Shown one piece after another: positions 57,901-60,714 of a stretch of DNA of 64,000 bases. The translations under genes and the position numbers were made by a program. How positions within the stretch are numbered: the first letter of the stretch is position 1; the number at the start of each line of letters is the position of its first letter. The DNA lies in assembly GCA_025642075.2 (NCBI GenBank), contig JAODUO010001200.1, positions 182,501 to 246,500 of the forward strand, written 5' to 3'. The notes under the pieces are model-generated. The model saw only the letters and a list, made by a program, of their open reading frames with translations. It ran no database searches and was not told the origin of the DNA. This stretch comes from Ridgeia piscesae (lineage: Eukaryota; Annelida; Polychaeta; Sabellida; Siboglinidae).

Positions 57901-60714
57901 AAGCTGAGATTTCCCTAGGATTTTTTTTGTAGAAATGAATTTTATGCGATTCCACTTCATTCCAATGTTTTTGAATTTTTTTAAATAAGTTAAAATAAGT
58001 GATGCTGTTATGGTTGCAGTGTTGTCGAGTGAGACCCGACCCCACTTCTTCCTCGCGACCTTGCCGACCCTACCTCGTATCAGCCAGGCCTTCCCACCAC
58101 TGTGTGAGGACATTGTGCTCCTCTTGCTACAGCTGGGGCGAGTCTGTACCTCACACCTCACAGGCATTGCCAACCTGGCAGGGACTGGTGAGTTGTTACA
58201 ATGTGTCTACCTCACAGGCATTGCCAACCTGGCAGGGACTGGTGAGTTGTTACAATGTGCCTACCTCACAGGCATTGCCAACCTGGCAGGGACTGGTGAG
58301 TTGTTACAATGTGCCTACCTCACAGGCATTGCCAACCTGGCAGGGACTGGTGAGTTGTTACAATGTGTCTACCTCACAGGCATTGCCAACCTGGCAGGGA
58401 CTGGGGGACAGTCACCTCACAGGCATTGCCAACCTGGCAGGGACTGGTGAGTTGTTACAATGTGTCTACCTCACAGGCATTGCCAACCTGGCAGGGACTG
58501 GTGAGTTGTTACAATGTGCCTACCTCACAGGCATTGCCAACCTGGCAGGGACTGGTGAGTTGTTACAATGTGCCTACCTCACAGGCATTGCCAACCTGGC
58601 AGGGACTGGTGAGTTGTTACAATGTGTCTACCTCACAGGCATTGCCAACCTGGCAGGGACTGGTGAGTTGTTACAATGTGTCTACCTCACAGGCATTGCC
58701 AACCTGGCAGGGACTGGTGAGTTGTTACAATGTGTCTACCTCACAGGCATTGCCAACCTGGCAGGGACTGGTGAGTTGTTACAATGTGTCTACCTCACAG
58801 GCATTGCCAACCTGGCAGGGACTGGTGAGTTGTTACAATGTGTCTACCTCACAGGCATTGCCAACCTGGCAGGGACTGGTGGTTGTTACATGGTCTACCT
58901 CACAGGCATTGCCAACCTGGCAGGGACTGGTGAGTTGTTACAATTGTCTACCTCACAGCATTGCCAACCTGGCAGGGACTGGTGAGTTGTTACAATGGTC
59001 TACCTCACAGGCATTGCCAACCTGGCAGGGACTGGTGAGTTGTTACAATGTGTCTACCTCACAGACATTGCCAACCTGGCAGGGACTGGTGAGTTGTTAC
59101 ATTGGGTCTACTCACAGCATTGCCAACCTGGCAGGGACTGGTGAGTTGTTACATTGGTCTACTCACAGACATTGCCAACCTGGCAGGGACTGGTGAGTTG
59201 TTACAATGTGTCTACCTCACAGGCATTGCCAACCTGGCAGGGACTGGTGAGTTGTTACAATGTGTCTACCTCACAGGCATTGCCAACCTGGCAGGGACTG
59301 GTGAGTTGTTACATTGGGTATACCTCACAGGCATTACCAACCTGGCAGGGACTGGTGAGTTGTTACAATGTGTCTACCTCACAGACATTGCCAACCTGGC
59401 AGGGACTGGTGAGTTGTTACATTGTGTCTACCTCACAGACATTGCCAACCTGGCAGGGACTGGTGAGTTGTTACAATGTGTCTACCTCACAGACATTGCC
59501 AACCTGGCAGGGACTGGTGAGTTGTTACATTGGGTCTACCTCACAGACATTGCCAACCTGGCAGGGACTGGTGAGTTGTTACATTGGGTCTACCTCACAG
59601 ACATTGCCAACCTGGCAGGGACTGGTGAGTTGTTACATTGGGTCTACCTCACAGGCATTGCCAACCTGGCAGGGACTGGTGAGTTGTTACATTGTGTCTA
59701 CCTCACAGACATTGCCAACCTGGCAGGGACTGGTGAGTTGTTACAATGTGTCTACCTCATAGACATTCTGTAATTTGTGTGTACATGTTTATCCATGCTT
59801 ATTACAAAAACATACTTATACTAATTTATATTGTAATTGGTTCAAAAATCTCAGATATCACCAGAAACAGTGACAAACTGCATACTTGATATATTCATTG
59901 TATTACTACAGTCTTGGTGATGTCTAACAATATGTGTAATTTTACTTTGATAATTCTCCTATTGTTTTGTGCTATAATACTACAAACGTGTATTGTATAT
60001 CTATAGTAATTATGTTATTTTTTAATGATGATGGTGTCACTGGAAGACGGCTCTTAGCCAAGTGACAGCCATGCAGTGCAACATGCTGACAATTTATTAC
60101 TATGCTTATGTTGGTTCTTGTACATGCTGCGTTGCGAATAAAGTTACTCTTACTCTTACTTACTCAAAGTACTCATCCTCTAGAATGGATGTACAATTTT
60201 GGTAGTTTGCATATGAGTTTTGCGGGTCTAGACAACACAAAGCATCCAAGAACTTTAAGTGTCAGAAGGCATTACCGACGTACACAGTTTTGTGAAGCAC
60301 TTATATTGTGCATTTGACAAAGATTTTATGACATTGAAGAGGCTTGCAACCCATAAGTGTTTCAGGCAAAGCAATGGTTGGTTATATTTGACAAAGTTTT
60401 AACTGTCAAAGATATGTGGTGGTTGATCATGCATCATGTGGCTGTCATGTAAAACAGCAGAACTTTGTCCCCATGTCAGCTATCAACAAGTGAGATTAAC
60501 CTGTTGACTTTGTTTCATACATTGTGTTTCAGACATCGTGTGTTCAAAAGCGACCTTAAGCAGTGAGAGACAGATGACTGTGAGGTCACCAGGACGGACA
60601 GACGAAGACCTCCTCACCAATCTCAAGCTCTACACACAACTCAGCAACGCCATCCAACTGACCTTCCTGCAGATTGTCAACTCTACGGCACTACTTCGAC
60701 ACCAGCTTCACTAG
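10950..60714 (+). CDS. INTS2: INTS2 gene, whole coding span (22 exons; introns included in these coordinates)
   Basis: Integrator complex subunit 2, a large helical-repeat scaffold of the nuclear Integrator complex. In vertebrates it belongs to the backbone module with INTS1 and INTS7 and supports 3'-end cleavage of snRNAs and premature termination by RNA polymerase II. Conserved landmarks found in order: LVRMSLCSPLD, LLSIDFHALEQDA (exon 1), LCIAQAELPSLLP (3), ALTL and FVSGVLLGS (5), ADLVCSTLGMK (9), ITGYLPIHCIYQLLRSR (11), NWIYRQIC and ISEQEIL (12), THYPHLCLVED (14), VMTVNALRP (16), LREVQ and LVHFQ (18), VAGIPSMHICLDFIPELI (19), QYALPKSLS (20) and AFPPLCEDI (21). The exons sum to 3,309 nt (1,102 codons plus stop) with every phase matching. 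That is about 100 residues shorter than human, mostly from a missing segment between exons 17 and 18. Exons 12 and 13 occur twice. Identity is firm; exon edges are by eye. Confidence 0.97.
11709..11847 (+). CDS. INTS2: INTS2 exon 2
   Basis: Acceptor tgttacag, donor cag|gtcagt, phases 2 to 0. Encodes LSQGIALEFEHSDAARKLRL, matching the human 'LQHGLTLEFEHSD' region. Confidence 0.93.
11929..12345 (+). mobile_element. Decayed LINE 3' end, CR1-like, in INTS2 intron 2
   Basis: The C-terminal motif LHWLP lies at 11,958-11,972, followed by LTFKILLTAIHKYIRAS and, after stops and frame changes, LKVPPTHL and a RHIFLK-like end. It is followed by a short 3' tail (aaaacagcgttttataaaac) and an ATT-rich end. 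This is the usual 3' terminus of CR1/L2-type elements inserted in sense orientation. Inactive. Confidence 0.8.
12451..12612. repeat. (TA)n microsatellite, INTS2 intron 2
   Basis: Long interrupted TA runs. A second (TA)n lies at 13,135-13,172 just ahead of exon 3. The sequence between holds nothing recognisable. Confidence 0.95.
13198..13414 (+). CDS. INTS2: INTS2 exon 3
   Basis: Acceptor tgtgtgcag, donor aaag|gtacat, phases 0 to 1. Encodes YLEELSDVLCIAQAELPSLL and the AEALLHLPNGAWLLCRLVAN segment, very close to human INTS2. Confidence 0.96.
13399..14070 (+). repeat. Boundary minisatellite, INTS2 intron 3 (49-56 bp units)
   Basis: About 12 units. Each copies the end of exon 3 and its donor (atgccttccacaaag|gtac) followed by 'atttaatgttct' and 'cataaccctttgtgtcag'. 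Each unit ends in tgtcag or tgttag, so it carries an acceptor-like AG and a donor around a 16-nt exon fragment. Some units mutate aaag to aatg, which weakens the copied donor. Confidence 0.93.
14274..14404 (+). CDS. INTS2: INTS2 exon 4
   Basis: Acceptor gtgttgcag, donor tgt|gtgagt, phases 1 to 0. Encodes CSLVANAPEKEEEG and VDALRRLCNICPSHALTVRA, matching human 'TDALRFLCKMNPSQALKVRG'. Confidence 0.93.
14370..14735 (+). repeat. Boundary minisatellite, INTS2 intron 4 (68-bp units)
   Basis: The donor gtgagt recurs at 14,405, 14,473, 14,541 and 14,609, exactly 68 bp apart, each preceded by a copy of the exon end (ccctcacagta...ctgt). Units become more degenerate with distance from the exon; the fifth and sixth are partial. 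Confidence 0.92.
14736..15146. other. Rest of INTS2 intron 4
   Basis: Ordinary intronic sequence. A short 'ggtcatgtgaga' triplication occurs near 14,775-14,805; nothing else is seen. Confidence 0.5.
15147..15347 (+). CDS. INTS2: INTS2 exon 5
   Basis: Acceptor cttgtcaag, donor aag|gtgagg, phase 0 to 0. Encodes LAVALTLARCDE, SDVVAFVSGVLLGSDMNVRK and WFATFVKNGQK, matching human 'VSDLVCFVSGLLLG' and 'WFGTFIRNGQQ'. Confidence 0.95.
15333..21070 (+). repeat. Boundary minisatellite, INTS2 intron 5 (38-bp units, about 150 copies)
   Basis: Each unit is the last 15 nt of exon 5 (aagaatggacaaaag) plus the donor and next intronic bases (gtgaggaatgatgtgtttgtgac). Variant units (tacagaag with gaagaatgaag, acaaacgg, acaaaggg with gtgaggagtg, acaagagg, tgaacaaaag) recur in the same order, which shows block duplications within the array. 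No acceptor is included in the unit. Because 38 is not a multiple of three and no stop occurs in any minus-strand phase, very long minus-strand open frames appear. They are artefacts. Confidence 0.97.
21288..21451 (+). CDS. INTS2: INTS2 exon 6
   Basis: Acceptor ttttcag, donor ag|gtaagt, phases 0 to 2. Encodes LSSLRHELVRELKCMLDTGA and GCAFIRLYCALKGIASLR, matching human 'LRRQLLLELMGIL' and 'LLRLYCALMGIAGLK'. Confidence 0.93.
21721..21905 (+). mobile_element. SINE body, copy 2, in INTS2 intron 6
   Basis: Matches the second half of the SINE at 3.4-3.6 kb: 'cactctacattgca', 'ggctatagacagtggtgg', then 'ccagagaagtcggga'. No tRNA-like head. Confidence 0.6.
22000..22125 (+). CDS. INTS2: INTS2 exon 7
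   Basis: Acceptor ccttgacag, donor ggg|gtaagt (exon ends in ctggg), phases 2 to 2. Encodes RHPPPTAAGVRFICLALSML then LACPYILG, matching human 'RPPATPAGVRFVSLSFCMLLA'. Confidence 0.95.
22104..28232 (+). repeat. Boundary minisatellite, INTS2 intron 7 (42-43-bp units, about 140 copies)
   Basis: Units copy the exon 7 end (ctgcctgcccctacatactg, then gg) and its donor (gtaagtaccctctctac). Two main unit types alternate, with ctctatctactg or ctctactctactg. From about 23.3 kb on, many units carry one-base losses or T-runs (for example 'attttgcctg', 'ctgggtaagtcc'), which looks like unpolished long-read consensus. Confidence 0.97.
28299..28370 (+). CDS. INTS2: INTS2 exon 8
   Basis: Acceptor tttgtcacag, donor gcg|gtcagt, phases 2 to 2. 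Encodes TTEQERTAVQWIRWLVREVT plus HFE, matching human 'STPEQEQLMVVWLSWMIKEE'. Confidence 0.93.
28760..29420 (+). repeat. Boundary minisatellite, INTS2 intron 8 (40-bp units, acceptor side)
   Basis: Units hold the exon 9 acceptor and first exon bases (tgatatctgttgtttcag|agtgag) followed by ttgtatacaaactta. About 11 clear copies abut exon 9 (28,985-29,420). Further upstream copies fade into barely recognisable relics. The real exon starts agcgagc; two internal units also carry agcgagc. Confidence 0.93.
29421..29535 (+). CDS. INTS2: INTS2 exon 9
   Basis: Acceptor gttgtttcag, donor aag|gtaacc, phases 2 to 0. Encodes SGVQASFGQMLLLIAIHFHS and NAIADLVCSTLGMK, nearly identical to human 'SGVSASFGEMLLLVAMYFHS'. 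Confidence 0.96.
29536..30419. other. INTS2 intron 9, no array
   Basis: Ordinary intronic sequence without tandem repeats, a useful contrast to its neighbours. Confidence 0.6.
30420..30488 (+). CDS. INTS2: INTS2 exon 10
   Basis: Acceptor gttcacag, donor cag|gtaatt, phase 0 to 0. Encodes LTRMKAIFVHEIFTEQ, matching human 'LSRMKTIFTQEIFTEQ'. Confidence 0.95.
30656..30693. repeat. (TA)n microsatellite in INTS2 intron 10
   Basis: A run of about 19 TA units. The rest of this intron (30,489-31,720) is AT-rich with no other feature seen. Confidence 0.9.
31721..31855 (+). CDS. INTS2: INTS2 exon 11
   Basis: Acceptor aataatgcag, donor aag|gtgagt, phase 0 to 0. Encodes VVSSHAVNVAVTENLNADIT, then GYLPIHCIYQLLRSRTFSKY, matching human 'ITGFLPIHCIYQLLRSRSF'. 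Confidence 0.97.
31920..32245 (+). repeat. 27-bp tandem array, INTS2 intron 11
   Basis: About 12 near-identical units reading caaggtggtctactggtaa then acacgcaa. It is not obviously derived from a splice junction, though each unit contains an internal ctg|gtaaac donor-like site. It joins the 39-bp array without a spacer. Confidence 0.93.
32246..34862 (+). repeat. Boundary minisatellite, INTS2 intron 11 (39-bp units, about 67 copies)
   Basis: Each unit contains the exon 12 acceptor and the first 23 exon bases: tgtgaatgtgttccag|aact then ggatctaccgtcagatctg. The unit is 13 codons and reads NWIYRQICVNVFQ in the exon's own frame, open over long stretches. Variants differ at one codon (accatcag, accttcag, accgtcag); accgtcag, the exon version, dominates near exon 12. 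Confidence 0.97.
34840..35134 (+). CDS. INTS2: INTS2 exon 12, copy A
   Basis: Acceptor tgttccag, donor ccag|gtttgt, phases 0 to 1. Encodes NWIYRQICSSATPLHSLMTP, then YVNSIIVPTAK, NEPISEQEILAVF and TQLLLLYYVLLYQDTLLLK. Matches human 'DWIYRQLCETSTPLHPQLLP' and 'VTEQEIL'. Copy B (36,402) differs at three synonymous sites only. Confidence 0.96.
35494..35650. repeat. (GTGAG)n and (CTGCA)n microsatellites, intron 12 copy A
   Basis: The pentamer gtgag array then a ctgca array, separated by about 80 bp. The same pair occurs in copy B at about 37,053-37,232 with different repeat counts. Confidence 0.93.
35769..35895 (+). CDS. INTS2: INTS2 exon 13, copy A
   Basis: Acceptor tgtttacag, donor cag|gtactg, phases 1 to 2. 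Encodes LLAQLPIKYLLQQAQRQQQL then YASLFPALLR, matching human 'MDQIPIKFLIRQAQGLQQ' and 'HSALLR'. Confidence 0.95.
35896..35957 (+). repeat. Three 20-bp donor-side units after exon 13 copy A
   Basis: Units gtactgtacgcactgctcag-like copy the exon 13 end (cactcctcag|gtactg). They stop at about 35,957, where a 39-bp exon 12 acceptor unit begins mid-unit. This is the duplication junction. Confidence 0.88.
35958..36401 (+). repeat. Second 39-bp boundary array, before exon 12 copy B
   Basis: About 11 units of the exon 12 acceptor repeat. The first two or three are shortened or altered (tgtgaatgtgttcccagaac; gaatgtgctttcccgaactg). The rest match the array before copy A. Confidence 0.95.
36402..36696 (+). 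CDS. INTS2: INTS2 exon 12, copy B (tandem duplicate)
   Basis: Identical protein to copy A, 1,562 bp downstream. Differences seen: ctt/ctc, caa/cag and aca/acg, all synonymous. Splice sites intact. Use of both copies in one mRNA would break the frame because exons 12 plus 13 total 422 nt, and exon 13 ends in phase 2 while exon 12 needs phase 0. Confidence 0.9.
37350..37476 (+). CDS. INTS2: INTS2 exon 13, copy B (tandem duplicate)
   Basis: Identical in sequence to copy A as far as I compared. It is the copy that joins naturally to exon 14. The coding-length total counts exons 12 and 13 once. Confidence 0.9.
37477..37960 (+). repeat. Boundary minisatellite, INTS2 intron 13 (20-bp units, donor side)
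   Basis: About 24 units of gtactgtacgcactgctcag, copying the exon 13 end and donor. The first six to eight are nearly perfect; later ones drift steadily. Confidence 0.94.
37985..38958 (+). repeat. 20-bp array at the acceptor side of INTS2 intron 13
   Basis: About 45 units of gtgtgtgagtcatgtgttaa run to the exon 14 acceptor, whose last unit reads tgtgtgggtcatgtgcag. At 37,989-38,030 a decayed copy of the acceptor plus exon 14 start survives (tgcag|gctgctggtgaccc, then acaaccctcacc). Confidence 0.92.
38959..39089 (+). CDS. INTS2: INTS2 exon 14
   Basis: Acceptor catgtgcag, donor cagg|gtgagt (ends at 39,089), phases 2 to 1. Encodes LLATHYPHLCLVEDCLDEER, matching human 'LLATNYPHLCIVDDWICEEE'. 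The serine-rich remainder is less conserved. Confidence 0.94.
39330..39490 (+). mobile_element. SINE body, copy 3, in INTS2 intron 14
   Basis: Degenerate match to the other SINE bodies: 'gttcactctacatta', 'ctggctatagataaa' and 'gcagagaaactgattg'. Ends near a 'gcgctatataagaact' tail common in such elements. Confidence 0.5.
39600..39816 (+). CDS. INTS2: INTS2 exon 15
   Basis: Acceptor tcttcctcag, donor cgaaa|gtaagt, phases 1 to 2. Encodes LLQQLSMLSPVQTLPYAETI and VPRRVLQLVHDIWLKLHVLM then PR, matching human 'IEHLTLLSASELIPYAEVL' and 'VPRRILQTVNKLWMVLNTVM'. Confidence 0.95.
39817..40289. other. INTS2 intron 15
   Basis: AT-rich, with a short (TA)n run at about 39,893-39,920. No array tied to the splice sites. 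Confidence 0.6.
40290..40415 (+). CDS. INTS2: INTS2 exon 16
   Basis: Acceptor cgtttatag, donor ttcag|gtcagt, phases 2 to 2. Encodes RVMTVNALRPVNGGF and YTEDDLTLDPLTVLRCDDRV, matching human 'WVMTVNALQPS' and 'YTQNDLMIDPLIVLRCDQRV'. Confidence 0.97.
40558..40730. repeat. (GT)n microsatellite, INTS2 intron 16
   Basis: Interrupted GT repeat with gtat, gttt and gtgc variants. Cysteine/valine open frames across it are artefacts. Confidence 0.95.
40888..40972 (+). CDS. INTS2: INTS2 exon 17
   Basis: Acceptor cccacag, donor cag|gtaact, phases 2 to 0. Encodes CAPLLEMTLRVLEGFLQASR then SHLASHAQ, matching human 'CPPLMDITLHMLNGYLLASK' and 'AYLSAHL'. Confidence 0.94.
41262..43062 (+). repeat. 27-bp tandem array, INTS2 intron 17 (about 66 copies)
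   Basis: Unit tgacatgttcctatgtcttg then tcctcag (or tgctcag, cgtcctcag, catcctcag). Every unit ends in a pyrimidine-rich acceptor-like tcctcag. It does not abut a confirmed exon; a weak candidate exon lies just beyond its right end at 43,076. Long open frames on both strands arise because 27 is divisible by three. Confidence 0.95.
43076..43139 (+). pseudogene. Weak candidate for a missing INTS2 exon
   Basis: Between tcactag and t|gtgagt the frame reads LTHPCQLAAQDEFSSVQSTA, which recalls human 'LLAAQDSAAVQILLEIC' in the segment otherwise absent from this gene. It ends in phase 1, but exon 18 needs phase 0, so it cannot be spliced in as it stands. It may be a relic or a misassembled exon remnant; it may also be chance. 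Confidence 0.25.
43250..43738 (+). repeat. 56-bp tandem array, INTS2 intron 17 (about 9 copies)
   Basis: Unit gacaaggtgggttagtacag, atactactggagagttgtct, gcccacgacacacgta. Very homogeneous. No splice-site resemblance beyond an internal caag|gtgggt. Confidence 0.94.
43826..45868 (+). repeat. Boundary minisatellite, INTS2 intron 17 (25-bp units, about 80 copies, acceptor side)
   Basis: Each unit is the exon 18 acceptor plus its first bases: gttgttgtgttccag|ggtgac, then atat. The first confirmed exon 18 bases are ggtgactgtggg. Left-end units are more divergent (ttctaggg) than those in the middle and right. Three-frame minus-strand open frames are artefacts of 25-bp periodicity. Confidence 0.96.
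45869..45979 (+). CDS. INTS2: INTS2 exon 18
   Basis: Acceptor tgttccag, donor cag|gtggga, phase 0 to 0. Encodes GDCGLLCDLREVQGVVCSHL then HQMFIANPGLVKLVHFQ, matching human 'GEDNLLCNLREVQCLICCLL'. Direct splicing from exon 17 is in frame but omits about 80 residues present in human. Confidence 0.96.
45980..46857. other. INTS2 intron 18
   Basis: Mostly unique AT-rich sequence. A small degenerate repeat of about 28 bp (ggtcacatgg...ccattcag) spans 46,555-46,650. No boundary array. Confidence 0.6.
46858..46965 (+). CDS. INTS2: INTS2 exon 19
   Basis: Acceptor tgcttgcag, donor cag|gtaaca, phase 0 to 0. Encodes LLPASVAGIPSMHICLDFIP then ELISQPNLGKQ, one of the best-conserved parts of the family (human 'VAGIPSMHICLDFIPELI'). 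Confidence 0.97.
46966..48245 (+). repeat. Boundary minisatellite, INTS2 intron 19 (27-bp units, about 47 copies)
   Basis: Starts at the first intronic base. Each unit is gtaacacacacagtctctg then tacaacag, so every unit recreates caacag|gtaaca, close to the real exon end (caaacag|gtaaca). Read from exon 19 it stays open as VTHTVSVQQ repeats for over 30 units. Units from about 47,930 on drift (ctaacag, gaacaaacag). Confidence 0.95.
48246..48608. other. Intron 19 after the array
   Basis: Degenerate traces of the 27-bp unit to about 48,440, then unique AT-rich sequence. Confidence 0.6.
48609..48614 (-). terminator. Polyadenylation signal of the nested CARD gene
   Basis: TTTATT on the plus strand gives AATAAA on the minus strand about 20 nt beyond the stop codon at 48,633-48,635. 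This supports the 3' end of the gene, with a very short 3' UTR. Confidence 0.6.
48633..50681 (-). CDS. Nested CARD/coiled-coil gene, exon 3 (frameshifted)
   Basis: Large terminal exon after acceptor ctacttgcag (phase 1). It opens TEHFRRDIAPHCSDLSDRAV, then MILREQDSELEQKDEQLEQ and a long heptad-rich coiled coil (LRNFVSECTQTTETLATEL; VQQLQHRLRQNVRQRRRFER; VQELQRVQREVSEKQRHLVE). An arginine-rich charged linker splits it. After about codon 295 the coiled coil continues one frame over (QELTRLQDTLTERSRSADRS then LLQLLPDLQDEV). One extra base, for instance in the T-run at 49,792-49,794 of the plus strand, would explain this. The tail has about five degenerate 15-16-residue repeats built on KAEPHEAKS/KADPDEAKT (about 49,080-49,330), then a low-complexity proline- and threonine-rich end LRMPSQ and a stop. 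Lies antisense in INTS2 intron 19. Confidence 0.85.
49786..49800 (-). other. Frameshift site in the nested CARD gene
   Basis: On the minus strand the coiled-coil reading changes frame between KQLQETEQTMTT and QELTRLQDTL. No GT-AG intron fits. Removing one A from the AAA run (plus-strand 49,792-49,794) restores continuity. Most likely a consensus error, but a genuine allele or pseudogenising change is possible. Confidence 0.75.
50682..53004 (-). other. Intron 2 of the nested CARD gene
   Basis: GT-AG intron (donor gaag|gtcagc at 53,004; acceptor ending at 50,682). It holds the 59-bp array at 51,062-52,530. The sequence on either side of the array is AT-rich and featureless. Confidence 0.8.
51062..52530. 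repeat. 59-bp tandem array (about 25 copies)
   Basis: Unit ttgtggatatcacaaccagg, catcatggtgggtgatatct, tgacatcatgtcccctcag. Each unit contains the inverted pair gatatcac...gtgatatc (8-bp arms, 18-bp loop). Variants ccagg/caagg and tgacatcatg/ggcaactatg form runs. It is not a copy of the CARD or INTS2 splice junctions. Confidence 0.95.
53005..53146 (-). CDS. Nested CARD gene, exon 2
   Basis: Acceptor tatgacag, donor gaag|gtcagc, phases 0 to 1. Encodes SEKTSRETVAALLDILPTRG then PTAFDAFCEALIQCDHTHVA. This is the second half of a CARD; the LLDILPTRGPTAFDAFCEAL stretch is the signature seen in caspase-2 and CRADD-type CARDs (LL-LLP-RGP-AFDAFC-AL). Confidence 0.9.
54056..54208 (-). CDS. Nested CARD gene, exon 1 (start codon)
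   Basis: Begins MSDGYEMKDLHRSLLIKSRV, then YLLHNIRPTDLLWGNLIG and VLSTDMVETIR, the first half of a CARD (LL-K-R--L--NI--TDLL--L----VLS-DMVE-IR). Donor cgg|gtaggc, phase 0. Start chosen as the only Met before the domain, in context ccaaag|atg. Exons 1 to 3 join in frame and give an approximately 780-residue protein if the exon 3 frameshift is discounted. N-terminal CARD followed by coiled coil recalls the CARD9/CARMA and BCL10-type adaptor layout, but the CARD itself is closest to the caspase-2/CRADD class. Likely role: oligomerising death-fold signalling. Orthology unknown. Confidence 0.88.
54458..54625. repeat. 39-bp tandem repeat (about 4 copies)
   Basis: Unit tccaatttatacaaagtatt then acagaacactttacgttgc, with the last copy degenerate. 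Upstream of the CARD gene start; no known role. Confidence 0.9.
54626..56140. other. Rest of INTS2 intron 19
   Basis: No gene recognised. A short cacctgtcca/tgtgtcca-rich patch lies at 54,675-54,740, a hairpin gggggtggttaccccc at about 54,845, and a degenerate caccc-rich stretch at 55,680-55,790. Confidence 0.5.
56150..56217 (+). repeat. Partial duplicate of the exon 20 acceptor boundary
   Basis: The acceptor gtgttgtag and the first 39 bases of exon 20 are present once more 51 bp upstream (gtgttgtag|gtctttgcag, tacgactggtgtcacacctg). The copy then runs into tgatgtgtgttgtag. It contains an in-frame TGA. This looks like the seed stage of a boundary array, with only two copies. Confidence 0.9.
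56218..56323 (+). CDS. INTS2: INTS2 exon 20
   Basis: Acceptor gtgttgtag, donor acag|gtaggt, phases 0 to 1. Encodes LVSHLSLQYALPKSLSIAKL then AVSVMATLLT, matching human 'LLSHLCIQYALPKSLSVARL'. Confidence 0.96.
56324..57010 (+). repeat. Donor-side minisatellite, INTS2 intron 20 (23-bp units, about 28 copies)
   Basis: Unit gtaatgtgaggtcagtcatg then taa, related to the first intronic bases (gtaggtcagccatgtaggtc). Most homogeneous in the middle (56,580-56,980). Unlike other arrays it copies mainly the intronic side of the donor, not exon bases. Confidence 0.9.
57011..58019. other. Rest of INTS2 intron 20
   Basis: AT-rich unique sequence; nothing recognised. Confidence 0.6.
58020..58187 (+). CDS. 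INTS2: INTS2 exon 21
   Basis: Acceptor tggttgcag, donor actg|gtgagt, phases 1 to 1. Encodes LATLPTLPRISQAFPPLCED then IVLLLLQLGRVCTSHLTGIA, matching human 'MPTLPSLVSFCRAFPPLYED' and 'IMSLLIQIGQVCAS'. The true exon end is taken as the first donor; later donors in the array are equally good. Confidence 0.9.
58163..59760 (+). repeat. Boundary minisatellite, INTS2 intron 21 (54-bp units, about 30 copies)
   Basis: Each unit holds an acceptor-like tctacctcacag, 24 bases copied from the exon 21 end (gcattgccaacctggcaggg, actg) and the donor gtgagttgttacaatgtg. Every unit is therefore a potential 24-nt micro-exon separated by 30 nt. 54 is divisible by three and the exon frame runs through as GELLQCVYLTGIANLAGT. 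Confidence 0.96.
59761..60532. other. Rest of INTS2 intron 21, with a retroelement-like tail
   Basis: At about 60,085-60,175 'gcgaataaagttactctt' followed by actcttacttactc looks like the 3' tail of a non-LTR element with a short-repeat end. The element type is uncertain. The rest is unremarkable. Confidence 0.45.
60533..60714 (+). CDS. INTS2: INTS2 exon 22 (terminal, stop codon)
   Basis: Acceptor attgtgtttcag, phase 1. Encodes VRSPGRTDEDLLTNLKLYTQ, then LSNAIQLTFLQIVNS and LLRHQLH with a TAG stop at 60,712-60,714. The C-terminus is weakly conserved, with position and helical pattern as in human INTS2. Phase agreement supports it. Confidence 0.88.

Noticed and set aside
58363..59196. Frame reading STSQALPTWQGLVSCYNV repeats
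   Set aside because: Off-frame translation of the 54-bp array; the exon 21 frame is the GIANLAGT one.
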